Below, in pieces: positions 1 through 7,589 of a stretch of 52,577 nt of DNA. The translations under genes were made by a program, and so were the position numbers. Every line of letters starts with the position of its first letter. Position 1 is the stretch's first letter. Under the pieces are notes generated by a model. That model made no database searches. It was given only the letters and a program-made list of their open reading frames with translations, and was not told the DNA's origin. The stretch is from Acidimicrobiales bacterium (GTDB taxonomy: Bacteria; Actinomycetota; Acidimicrobiia; Acidimicrobiales; VFJN01): assembly GCA_035316325.1 (NCBI GenBank), contig DATHJB010000051.1, forward strand, positions 1 to 52,577. Direction: 5' to 3'.

Positions 1-1599
1 CCCCTTGATCAGGTCGAGATAACCGGCGACCTGGTCGTCGGGCGCGTAGGGATGGATGGCACCGAACTCGGGCCAGGTGATCGGCTCCATCTCGGTGGTG
101 GCGTTGAGCTTCATCGTGCACGACCCGAGGGGGATCATCGCCCGGTCCAGCGCCACGTCGCGGTCCGCCAGCCGCCGCAGGTACCGCAGCATCTCCGTCT
201 CGCTGTGGTGCTCGTGGAAGACCGGGTGGGTGAGGTACTCGGTGGTCCGGCGCTCGCCCTCGGGGATGCCCTGGGCCCTCGCCGGCGAGGCGGCCGGCAG
301 GCCGAACACGCCGGCGACCTTGGCGAGCACCGACTCGTCGGTCGTCTCGTCGAGGGAGAGGCCGACGGTGTGGTCGTCGACGTGCCGCAGGTTGATGCCG
401 GCGGCCACGGCCCGGGCGTGGACGGCCGCGGCATCGGTGACCCGGACCGTCAGCGTGTCGAACCAGGTGTCGTTGACCAGGTCCAGGCGGGCAGCCAGAT
501 CGGAGGTCAGACCGTGGGTCCGGGCGGCGATGGCCCGCAGGCCGTCGGGGCCGTGGTAGACGGCGTACATCGACGCCATCACCGCCAGCAGCACCTGGGC
601 GGTGCAGATGTTCGACGTCGCCTTCTCGCGGCGGATGTGCTGCTCCCGGGTCTGCAGCGCCAGGCGGTAGGCGAGGCGCCCGGCGGCGTCGACCGACACG
701 CCCACCAGCCGACCCGGCAGCGAGCGCTTGAAGGTGTCGCGGGTGGCCAGGAAGCCGGCGTGGGGGCCGCCGAAGCCGAGCGGCACGCCGAAGCGCTGCG
801 TCGACCCGACCGCGGCATCGGCACCCAGGTCGCCCGGCGGCACCAGCAGGCAGCACGCGAGCAGGTCGGTGGCGACGGTGACCAGCGCCCCGGTGCCGTG
901 CGCCTCCTCGACCACCGGCCGCAGGTCGCGGACCACGCCCGAGGTGCCCGGGTGCTGCAGCAGCACGCCGAAGCAGTCCTCGGCCGAGTAGGCCGCCGAG
1001 AACGGGTCGCCCACGACCACCGGGATGCCCAGCGCCTCGGCCCGGGTGGCGACCACGGCGATCGTCTGCGGGTGGCACTCGGCGTCGACGAAGAACGTGG
1101 CGCCCGAGTGCTTGGTGGACCGCCGGCACAGCGTCATGGCCTCGGCGGCGGCGGTGCCCTCGTCGAGCATCGAGGCGTTGGTGATGTCGAGCCCGGTGAG
1201 GTCGCACACCATCGTCTGGAAGTTGAGCAGCGCCTCGAGGCGGCCCTGGCTGATCTCCGGCTGGTAGGGCGTGTAGGCCGTGTACCAGGCGGGGCTCTCC
1301 ATCACGTTGCGCAGGATCACGCCGGGCGTGTGGGTGCCGTAGTAGCCCTGCCCGATCAGCGAGGTGGCGACGGTGTTGCGGTCGGCCAGCTCCCGCAGCC
1401 AGGCGAGGGCCTGGGGCTCGCTCACCGCGTCGTCGAGGGCGAGCGGCTTGTCGGTGCGGATCGAGGCGGGAACGGCCTGGTCGATCAGCTCGTCGAGGCT
1501 CGACAGCCCCAGGGTGGCGAGCATCTTCTCCAGGTCGGCCGGCGTCGGTCCGATGTGGCGGGTGGTGAACGACTCGGTACGGCGGGACGGCTCGGTCAC
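1..1599 (-). CDS. gcvP: Glycine dehydrogenase (decarboxylating), P-protein, N-terminal part (runs off the left edge)
   Basis: The P-protein is the PLP enzyme that decarboxylates glycine and passes aminomethyl to the lipoyl arm of H-protein. The minus strand is open to base 1, giving 533 residues; full P-proteins are about 950, so the C-terminal half with the PLP lysine lies outside. The GTG start at 1599 gives an N-terminus with the family's RHIGPT motif, followed by [29 protein letters not shown] and, late in the visible part, [13 protein letters not shown], all P-protein hallmarks. It is a single-chain (not split) type as far as visible. Partners gcvH and gcvT lie 22-26 kb to the right on the same strand. 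No glycine riboswitch is recognisable upstream. I am very sure of the family. Confidence 0.96.
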   Translation of the reverse strand, partial: MTEPSRRTESFTTRHIGPTPADLEKMLATLGLSSLDELIDQAVPASIRTDKPLALDDAVSEPQALAWLRELADRNTVATSLIGQGYYGTHTPGVILRNVMESPAWYTAYTPYQPEISQGRLEALLNFQTMVCDLTGLDITNASMLDEGTAAAEAMTLCRRSTKHSGATFFVDAECHPQTIAVVATRAEALGIPVVVGDPFSAAYSAEDCFGVLLQHPGTSGVVRDLRPVVEEAHGTGALVTVATDLLACCLLVPPGDLGADAAVGSTQRFGVPLGFGGPHAGFLATRDTFKRSLPGRLVGVSVDAAGRLAYRLALQTREQHIRREKATSNICTAQVLLAVMASMYAVYHGPDGLRAIAARTHGLTSDLAARLDLVNDTWFDTLTVRVTDAAAVHARAVAAGINLRHVDDHTVGLSLDETTDESVLAKVAGVFGLPAASPARAQGIPEGERRTTEYLTHPVFHEHHSETEMLRYLRRLADRDVALDRAMIPLGSCTMKLNATTEMEPITWPEFGAIHPYAPDDQVAGYLDLIKG

Positions 1600-1657
1600 G
1601 GCGGCCAAGCTACCCGGCCGTCACATCCCCGAGAGAGTCTGCTGTCGCGGGACTGAC

Positions 1658-1716
1658 CACCCGAAATCTCGACAGAAGTGGTGGCCATAGCGCCAGCTGT
1701 GTCGAAGTTTCGGGTG
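1658..1716. terminator. CGAAA-family hairpin, copy 1 (likely terminator of the ABC operon)
   Basis: The outer arms CACCCGAAA and TTTCGGGTG pair perfectly and continue with two mismatches through CGACA/TGTCG. The centre reads GTGGCCATAGCGCC. It lies between the last gene of the ABC operon (stop at 1735) and the gcvP start. It is one of six related hairpins in the window. There is no clear U-tract, so terminator function is inferred from position and structure. Confidence 0.6.
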
Positions 1717-1734
1717 ATGTGCGGCGGTCGGCGG

Positions 1735-2508
1735 TCAGTCGTCGCCGCTGAGCGGGCGCATCCGGGCCAGCCGCCAGTTGGCGACCGCCAGGCACACCAC
1801 GGCGACGATGGCCAGGCGGACGATGGCGGCCCAGCTGTCGGGCATGCCGTCACGCAGGATGTAGTGGCCGCCCTCGTCCCACAGGCCGGCGAACGTCTGC
1901 TGGGCCTGCCACATCGGCGAGATCTGGCCGATGCCCGACAGCTCGCCGCCGACCAGCCGCTCGCCGACCAGCACCACGGCCAGCGACCACACCGTCGACC
2001 GCTTCACCAGGACCCCGAGCAGCAGGAACAGGGCGATGTAGGCGGCCGAGCCACCGGCCGCGGCGAGCGCCATCGGACCGACGGCCTCGGGCATGCCGGC
2101 GATCACGGCGCCGAGGGCGAAGGCGGGCACCACGGTGACCAGGGCGACGATCCAGCCGCCCAACCAGCGGCCCACGGCGATAGTGCCGAAGTGGACCGGC
2201 GACAGCCAGGTGAGCTGGAAGGTGCCGGCGCGGGCGTCGGCACCGAGGACGGCGTCGCCGATCACCAGGCAGGCCAGCGGAAGGATGAGGCCGAAGAGCC
2301 CCTGTCGGGAGATCTCGGCGAAGGCCTCGACCTGGTCCTCGCTGTCGACGGCCTGGGTGATCCAGGCGAACAGCAGGGCGCCGACGCAGGGGAGCAGCAC
2401 GCCGAACCAGCGCTTGGCCGGCAGGCACGCCCGCAGCGTGTAGCCCACCACGGCGACGAAGGGGGAGGGGATCGCCGCCCCTTGCACCGGCGGCGTCGCG
2501 ACGCTCAT
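1735..2508 (-). CDS. ABC-2 type transporter permease (second pair)
   Basis: This 257-residue membrane protein has about six hydrophobic segments, for example around VLLPCVGALLFAW, LILPLACLVIGDAVLG, IVALVTVVPAFALGAVIAG and IALFLLLGVLVK. The motif GADARAGTFQLTWLSPV resembles the sector of ABC-2 permeases that precedes the second membrane block. The ATG start overlaps the TGA of the upstream ATPase (ATGA), so the two are probably translationally coupled. It is the last gene of a four-gene operon with two ATPase/permease pairs. The substrate cannot be read from sequence; drug, lipid or peptide export are all possible for ABC-2 systems. Confidence 0.82.
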   Translation of the reverse strand: MSVATPPVQGAAIPSPFVAVVGYTLRACLPAKRWFGVLLPCVGALLFAWITQAVDSEDQVEAFAEISRQGLFGLILPLACLVIGDAVLGADARAGTFQLTWLSPVHFGTIAVGRWLGGWIVALVTVVPAFALGAVIAGMPEAVGPMALAAAGGSAAYIALFLLLGVLVKRSTVWSLAVVLVGERLVGGELSGIGQISPMWQAQQTFAGLWDEGGHYILRDGMPDSWAAIVRLAIVAVVCLAVANWRLARMRPLSGDD

Positions 2509-3491
2509 CGGAGCAGCTCCCGGAAGACGCTCTCGAGGGAGTCGTCGAGGGGGCGGACCTCGCGGAGGCGGGCGCCAGCCTTCCGTGCCACCACCGGGAG
2601 GGCCTCGGCCAGATCGCCGGCCCGGGGCGACGTCACGACGAGGCCGGCGCCGTCGATCGTCACGCCCTGCACGGACTCGAGGGCCAGCAGGTCGGCGGCG
2701 AGCCGGCGGGGGTCGGGGGTGCGGATCAGCACCGAGCGGGGGCGGTCGGCCAGCGAGTCGCGGATCGCCCGGTGCTCACCCGCGGCGGCCAGCCGCCCCC
2801 GGATGATCACGATCTGGCGGGTGGCCAGCCGCTCCACCTCGTGCAGCACGTGCGAGCTGACGATCACCGTGCGCCCCTCGCTGCCGAGGCGCTGGAACAG
2901 CTCGATGAGCGCCACCCGCTGCACCGGGTCGGCGCCGTTGAGGGGCTCGTCGAGCACCAGCACGCTGGGGTTGGTCACCAGCGCGGCGGCCACCTTGGCC
3001 CGCTGACGCATGCCCTTCGAGAAGCCCGCCACCTTCCGGTCGGCGACGTCGAGCAGCCCCACGCCGTGGAGGCACTGCTCGGGGGCGTTGCGGTCGGCGA
3101 TGCGGTGCAGCGCGGCGGTGTAGCGCACCAGCTGGCGGGCGGTGAGGGCGTTGGGGACGGCGTCGTCCTCGGGGACGAGCGCGATGTCGTGCTGGGCGGC
3201 CCGGTCGGTGCGGGGGTCGCGGCCCAGCACCCGGATCGTGCCCTGGTTGGGCGGCAGCAGCCCGCAGATCGTGCGCATGAAGGTGGTCTTGCCGGCGCCG
3301 TTGGGCCCCAGGAGGCCGGTCACGCCCGGGCCGAACGAGCAGGACAGCTCGGTCACCGCCACCTTGTGCCCGAACCAGATCGACACGCCCGAGGCGATGA
3401 CGGTGGCGTCGTTCACGAACGCCGGGTCGAGCTGGTCGGGCGGGGGAGGGGGGAGGGGTGGAGACGGCAGGGGGACCGCCGGGTTGCTCAC
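2505..3491 (-). CDS. ABC transporter ATP-binding protein (second pair)
   Basis: This ATPase powers the adjoining ABC-2 permease. Counting from the chosen GTG start (3491), Walker A GPNGAGKTT is at 62-70, signature FSKGMRQR at 157-164 and Walker B VLVLDEPLNGAD at 177-188; the family's usual DEPxxGLD is DEPLNGAD here. The N-terminus is unusually proline-rich (residues 7-18). A longer frame opens at 3515, but GTG 3491 has GGGAGG just upstream and overlaps the preceding TGA by GTGA, the same coupling seen elsewhere in this window. About 110 residues follow the nucleotide-binding domain, as in DrrA/CcmA-like exporters. Confidence 0.9.
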   Translation of the reverse strand: MSNPAVPLPSPPLPPPPPDQLDPAFVNDATVIASGVSIWFGHKVAVTELSCSFGPGVTGLLGPNGAGKTTFMRTICGLLPPNQGTIRVLGRDPRTDRAAQHDIALVPEDDAVPNALTARQLVRYTAALHRIADRNAPEQCLHGVGLLDVADRKVAGFSKGMRQRAKVAAALVTNPSVLVLDEPLNGADPVQRVALIELFQRLGSEGRTVIVSSHVLHEVERLATRQIVIIRGRLAAAGEHRAIRDSLADRPRSVLIRTPDPRRLAADLLALESVQGVTIDGAGLVVTSPRAGDLAEALPVVARKAGARLREVRPLDDSLESVFRELLR

Positions 3492-4417
3492 AATTGAACC
3501 TCCCGGTAGCGCCACACGAGCACTGCCGAGCTGGCGGCCACGATGGCGACGTACACCAGGAGCGCCATGACCCCGGCGCCGGCGACGCCCGACAGCGGCT
3601 CCGACCAGTGGATGTGGCCGAGGAAGACGATGTCGCGCAGGGCCCGTGGGGGACTGAGGACGCTCAGCAGGTCGAACGCCGACTGGTCGCCGCTGCCGGT
3701 GGCCGCCACCAGCGTTCCGCTCACGGCCGCGCTGACCAGCACCACGCCCAGGAAGGCGATGGCGCCGACGATGCGGCGGTCGGTCAGCGAGGCCAGCGCC
3801 ACGCTGATCACCGCGTAGTAGAAGGCGAAGATCGCCACCGACACGGCGGCCTGCCAGATCACCTCGTCGTGGTCGAGGTAGTAGTCGAGTGCCCCGTCGC
3901 GGCTCACGAACATCTGTCCGACGAACAGCACGACCTGGGGCAGGAAGGCGAACCCGAACAGCACCGTGGCGACCGCGCCCACCTTGGCGACCACGTAGTC
4001 GATCCCGGTGAGCTGCCGGGAGAAGATCAGCGGTAGCACCCGGTCGTGGCGGTCGGGGCAGATGACGTCGGGCGCCGCCACGGCCACGAACAGCAGCAGC
4101 ACCGTCGACACGTCCGTGTACTCACGGAACGTGAAGAACTCGGGGATGAAGCTCTGCTCCTGCTGGCGGGAGATGTACTCGGCGCCCACGTTGATGATGG
4201 CGGGCAGGGTGGCGATGCCGAGCAGCGTCCAGGGCAGCACCTTCTGGCGCCACGAGCGGCGCAGGCCCAGCGTGCGGCGCACCGACAGCCGCCACAGGGC
4301 CCAGCGGGCCGCCGAGCGTCCGCCCCGCTGACCTTCGTAGGGCCGGTAGCCCCGGTCGTAGACGGCGCCGCCGACGGCCCGTCCGATGGTCGCACTGGTC
4401 GCACCGATGAGGCTCAT
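3488..4417 (-). CDS. ABC-2 type transporter permease (first pair)
   Basis: This 309-residue protein begins at ATG 4417, three bases past the stop of the upstream ATPase. A longer in-frame opening reaches 4744 but is antisense-like arginine-rich sequence inside the ATPase gene and was discarded. An N-terminal motif, VYDRGYRPYEGQR, typical of many actinobacterial ABC permeases, is followed by six or so membrane spans (VLPWTLLGIATLPAIINVG, VSTVLLLFVAVAAPDVI, ATVLFGFAFLPQVVLFVG, AFYYAVISVALASL, IAFLGVVLVSAAVSG, MALLVYVAIVAASSAVLVW). DVICPDRHDRVLPLIFSR resembles the ABC-2 loop where regions of the membrane domain are exchanged. The substrate is unknown. Confidence 0.85.
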   Translation of the reverse strand: MSLIGATSATIGRAVGGAVYDRGYRPYEGQRGGRSAARWALWRLSVRRTLGLRRSWRQKVLPWTLLGIATLPAIINVGAEYISRQQEQSFIPEFFTFREYTDVSTVLLLFVAVAAPDVICPDRHDRVLPLIFSRQLTGIDYVVAKVGAVATVLFGFAFLPQVVLFVGQMFVSRDGALDYYLDHDEVIWQAAVSVAIFAFYYAVISVALASLTDRRIVGAIAFLGVVLVSAAVSGTLVAATGSGDQSAFDLLSVLSPPRALRDIVFLGHIHWSEPLSGVAGAGVMALLVYVAIVAASSAVLVWRYREVQL

Positions 4418-4419
4418 CG

Positions 4420-5364
4420 CTAGTGCGAAGCCTCTTGGAGGAACAGGTCGTCGAGGGAGCGGTGCCGGCTCGACAGCGAGTAGAGGCGCAGGTTCAGGTC
4501 GGCGATCGTGTCGCGCACGACGTCGAAGGCGTCCTCGCCCTGCACCGACGTGTCGACGTCGAGCGTGTGGATGTCGATCGCCCGGCTGGCCAGGCCTCGC
4601 TCGTACAGCTGAGCCCCCAGCGCCGCCACGCAGTCGGGCCGGCCGCCCACCTCCACCCGCAGCACGCCGGTGCGCTCCACCAGCTGGTCGATTGGGCCGG
4701 TCAGCACCAGCCGGCCGCCGTCGATCATCACCACGTGGTCGCACACCCGCTGCACGTCGTCGAGCAGGTGGGTGGCGAAGAGCACCGAGATGCCGAAGCT
4801 CGCCAGGCGCTCCACCAGCTGCAGCATCTCCTCGCGGCCCATGGGGTCGAGGCCGGCGGTGGGCTCGTCGAGCAGCAGCAGCTCGGGGTCGGCGACGAGG
4901 GCCTGGGCGAGCTTGGTGCGCTGGCGCATGCCGGTGGAGAAGCCGCCGATGGGGCGGAACCGGGCCTCGTCGAGGCCGACCAGGTCGAGCACGTCGGAGG
5001 CCCGCTGGCGGGAGGCCCGGGCGGGGAGTCCGGCCAGCTCGCCGAACGTCGCCACCAGGTCGGACGCCGACTGGTCGGGGGGCAGGCAGTCGTGCTCGGG
5101 CATGTAGCCGAGGCGGCTGCGGATGCCGATGGGATCCTCGCTCACGAGCCGGCCGGTCACCTCGATCGCCCCGGAGGTGGGGAACATGAGACCGAGCATG
5201 AGGCGGAACAGCGTGGTCTTGCCGGCCCCGTTGGCGCCGACCAGCCCGACGGAGCCCCGGGGTACGTCGACGTTCAGCCCCGCGAGCGCGGTCGTGCCGC
5301 TCGGGTACGTCAGGGTCAGGTCAGCCGTCCTGAGCAGCGACGACGACACGGGCTCCACGAACAT
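4420..5364 (-). CDS. ABC transporter ATP-binding protein (first pair)
   Basis: This is the first gene of the two-pair ABC operon. The 314 residues carry Walker A GANGAGKT (43-50), signature FSTGMRQR (142-149), Walker B LLLLDEPTAGLD (162-173) and H-loop His199. A roughly 100-residue C-terminal extension ends in SLDDLFLQ, as in the DrrA/NatA type of exporter ATPases. It shares the MRQR signature and general layout with the second ATPase but has diverged strongly, so the two pairs probably arose by an old duplication and could form either two exporters or one hetero-complex. Its upstream region is about 290 bases and contains the dispersed palindromic repeat. Confidence 0.92.
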   Translation of the reverse strand: MFVEPVSSSLLRTADLTLTYPSGTTALAGLNVDVPRGSVGLVGANGAGKTTLFRLMLGLMFPTSGAIEVTGRLVSEDPIGIRSRLGYMPEHDCLPPDQSASDLVATFGELAGLPARASRQRASDVLDLVGLDEARFRPIGGFSTGMRQRTKLAQALVADPELLLLDEPTAGLDPMGREEMLQLVERLASFGISVLFATHLLDDVQRVCDHVVMIDGGRLVLTGPIDQLVERTGVLRVEVGGRPDCVAALGAQLYERGLASRAIDIHTLDVDTSVQGEDAFDVVRDTIADLNLRLYSLSSRHRSLDDLFLQEASH

Positions 5365-5456
5365 CGAACCGAGTCTGGCACGCCGTCACGAGGTTCCCGC
5401 GTCAGGGCGTCGCCTGTGCCATCAGCCGAGCTGCTGGCCGATGGCGGCGGAGTTGG

Positions 5457-5568
5457 TGAGTCGTTTGTGGTCGTTTGGTTGTTCTCGAGTCGTCTGTGAT
5501 CGGTCTCCGACGACGAACGACTCGACTGTGGTTTCGGGCGACTACAGATGACTCGGCACGGGACGGTC
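5457..5568. repeat. Dispersed palindromic repeat, copy 1 (four-unit element)
   Basis: About 112 bases are roughly 85% identical by eye to the reverse complement of 52332-52443. The element consists of four copies of a unit close to CGAGTCRTYTGTGGTCG, the first two forward and the last two reversed, so it can fold into an outer stem of about 17 bp enclosing an inner imperfect stem. It lies in the intergenic space between the ABC operon and the cupin gene. No ORF is contained in it. REP/MITE-like nature is inferred. Confidence 0.75.
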
Positions 5569-5652
5569 GCCTCTGGCCGCGTTGCCAACGCGTGGACCCG
5601 GACTTCACGAACGAGGGCCATTACGTTCGACGGCGGAAGAACGGGAGCGAAT

Positions 5653-6033
5653 GTGACCAAGGAAACCTGGGTGACCACCGTCGGCCGAGTGGACAAGCCC
5701 TGGGGCTTCGAGACCCATTTCGCCGTTGTGTCAGGCAAGTACTGCGGCAAGACGCTCCACATACGTGAGGGAGAGGCGCTGTCGTTGCAGTATCACGAGC
5801 GCAAGGAGGAAACCATCGCCGTCCAGTCCGGCAGGCTGTGGCTCGAGATCGGCATGCTCGGCGAGCCGTTGGACAGCTTCGAACTGGTTCCTGGCGAGGC
5901 TGTCCACATTCGACCGGGTATGTGCCACCGGATGACGGCGATCGTCGACACGGTAGTGCTGGAGGCGAGCACGACCGAGCTAGCGGATGTCGTCAGGCTC
6001 GAGGATCGTTACGGGAGAGAAGCGTCGTCCTAA
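5653..6033 (+). CDS. Small cupin protein (phosphomannose-isomerase-like cupin)
   Basis: This 126-residue protein is a single cupin domain. It opens with VDKPWGFE, the KPWG motif of type II phosphomannose isomerase cupins. Candidate metal ligands are His48 and Glu53 (QYHERKEET) and His92 (GMCHRM). It is short for a stand-alone isomerase, so a sugar-nucleotide isomerase or small-molecule-binding role is equally possible. GTG 5653 is chosen because GGGAG lies six bases upstream; in-frame sequence back to 5548 overlaps the repeat and looks non-coding. Its GC content is visibly lower than the neighbours and it uses rare codons such as ATA, which hints at transfer. It stands alone between a dispersed repeat and a strong hairpin. 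Confidence 0.8.
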   Translation: MTKETWVTTVGRVDKPWGFETHFAVVSGKYCGKTLHIREGEALSLQYHERKEETIAVQSGRLWLEIGMLGEPLDSFELVPGEAVHIRPGMCHRMTAIVDTVVLEASTTELADVVRLEDRYGREASS

Positions 6034-6150
6034 CAACCGCTCCGGCGGGTTCGCCCTCTGCGGGGGTGGGCAGCGAAAGGTGCTGGTCGATTCCCGGCAC
6101 TCTGCGCCAACCCCTGAGGGGAGAGGCTCCTCACGGCAACTTGACAGAAC

Positions 6151-6188
6151 GTGGATTCTCGGCGGTCGAAGACCAGCCGAGAATCCAC
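6151..6188. terminator. Strong stem-loop between convergent genes
   Basis: GTGGATTCTCGGC (6151-6163) pairs perfectly with GCCGAGAATCCAC (6176-6188). The loop GGTCGAAGACCA can add four more pairs with one bulge. It sits between the ends of the cupin gene (+) and the mycothiol-type enzyme gene (-), the expected place for a bidirectional terminator. Confidence 0.75.
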
Positions 6189-6208
6189 TCAGCCTCCAGT
6201 GCGCCGGG

Positions 6209-6961
6209 TCAGGACCAGCGGACTTGGACGTTGTCGCGCCAGGCGGCCAGCAGCGACTCGTCGCCCTCGTAGGTGAGGTTCGAGGCGTCGGTGCGGTTCC
6301 AGAGCCAGAGGTAGAGCGACGGGGCCTCACCGGTGACGGTCAGGTCGGGTGCCGGGGACGACGAGCGCTCCGTCGTGATGCGCTCGGGGCCGATCTCGAC
6401 GGTCCACGCCGAGCCGGTGTCGGTGGCGGCGACGGCGATCGTGCGAGGCGGGTCGAGCCGGAGGCGGGTCTTCGGTCGGGTGATGAAGCACGTGAGCAGC
6501 TCGTCGATCCCGTCGGACGCCAGGTCGGGCGCCGGCGGGGTCAGGTAGCCGGCCGCCGCCTCGGCGTCGACCCGGTGGATCGCGGTCTCGTGGGCCTGGC
6601 GCCGGGCCCACATCTGCAGCGGCGACGGCGCCCGCAGGAACGTGAAGCACTCGAGGTCGGCCGGAGCGGCCCGCAAGGCGTCGACCAGCAGCCCGTGCCC
6701 CTCCCGGAACCACGGCACCAGCTCGTCGTCGGATGGCCAGCCGCCGACGAGCGGCTCCAGGTCCTGGTCGATGACGTCGACCACGGCGTCGCACACGTAC
6801 GTCGCCGCCCACCGGTGGACTCCCCCGGTGTGGCGCACCAGGTCCCGGACGACCCACTCGGGGCAGGTGGGCACCGGGGCGTCGACCCCGGCAGCCTCGG
6901 CGGCGTCGGCGAGGAGGCGCCCCTCCCCCGCCAGGGCGTCGATGTGCTCTGCGACCTCCAC
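6209..6961 (-). CDS. Maleylpyruvate isomerase family mycothiol-dependent enzyme (DinB-like)
   Basis: The 250 residues match the DinB-like/MDMPI fold: an N-terminal helical region with CPEWVVRDLVRHTGGVHRW and a later HETAIHR motif. Likely zinc ligands are His49, Glu125 and His129, in the spacing known for Corynebacterium maleylpyruvate isomerase. The C-terminal third resembles the SCP2-like lobe of this family. Members use mycothiol as thiol cofactor in isomerisation or conjugation; the actual substrate is unknown. It starts at GTG 6961, ten bases after the TetR gene stop, and is last in an MFS-TetR-enzyme operon, so a role in handling the compound exported by the MFS pump is plausible. Confidence 0.85.
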   Translation of the reverse strand: MEVAEHIDALAGEGRLLADAAEAAGVDAPVPTCPEWVVRDLVRHTGGVHRWAATYVCDAVVDVIDQDLEPLVGGWPSDDELVPWFREGHGLLVDALRAAPADLECFTFLRAPSPLQMWARRQAHETAIHRVDAEAAAGYLTPPAPDLASDGIDELLTCFITRPKTRLRLDPPRTIAVAATDTGSAWTVEIGPERITTERSSSPAPDLTVTGEAPSLYLWLWNRTDASNLTYEGDESLLAAWRDNVQVRWS

Positions 6962-6971
6962 CGCCGGAAGA

Positions 6972-7574
6972 TTACGGCGACGACGGCGGCGAAGGCAGCA
7001 GGAGAGCCACCAGGCCCGGCACCTCGTCGGGCTGCACCGGGCGCCGGTGGAAGAGGCCCCGCAGGAAGATCGGTCCTGTCAGGGCGTCGGCCAGCAGCAT
7101 CGTGTCGAGCTCCGCCGGCAGCTCGCCGACGGCGACCCCGTCGTCGAGCACGGCCTTGACACGGGACATGCCGGCCTCCGCCAGGTCGCGCGACACGTCG
7201 GCCACCTCGGGGCACCGGGCCGACGCCTCGATCAGCGCGGGCAGGCAGTTGACCCGCCAGTCGGTCCCGATGACGTTGCGGGCGATGTCCATCAGAAGGT
7301 CGGTGACCCGCTGCGCCACCGGACCGGGGGCCGGCGGGGGCTCGGCCACCTTCATCTCGTGGAACGCATCGGTCACCAGCTCGAGCTTGCCCTTCCAGTG
7401 CCGGTAGATGGTGCTCTTGGCGACGCCGGAGCGGGCGGCGACGGCCTCGATGGTCAGGTCGCCGTAGCCGACCTCGCCCAGCAGCTCGAGCGTGGCGTGC
7501 AGCACCTGCACGCGAGAACGCTCCACCCGAGGGTCGATGTCGACCTTCGTGGTGGAGACGTCCTGCACGGTCAT
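6972..7574 (-). CDS. TetR family transcriptional regulator
   Basis: This 200-residue repressor has an N-terminal TetR DNA-binding domain: helix-turn-helix within TIEAVAARSGVAKSTIYRHW (about residues 41-60), preceded by RVQVLHATLELLGEVGYGDL. The remainder is the helical ligand-binding domain. It is encoded between the MFS exporter and the mycothiol-type enzyme (15 and 10 base gaps), so it probably represses its own operon. A perfect 17-base palindrome upstream of the MFS gene (9217-9233) is the obvious candidate operator. The ligand is unknown; by analogy with other TetR/MFS pairs it would be a toxic small molecule or the pump substrate. Confidence 0.93.
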   Translation of the reverse strand: MTVQDVSTTKVDIDPRVERSRVQVLHATLELLGEVGYGDLTIEAVAARSGVAKSTIYRHWKGKLELVTDAFHEMKVAEPPPAPGPVAQRVTDLLMDIARNVIGTDWRVNCLPALIEASARCPEVADVSRDLAEAGMSRVKAVLDDGVAVGELPAELDTMLLADALTGPIFLRGLFHRRPVQPDEVPGLVALLLPSPPSSP

Positions 7575-7589
7575 GGTGACCAGTGTGCC

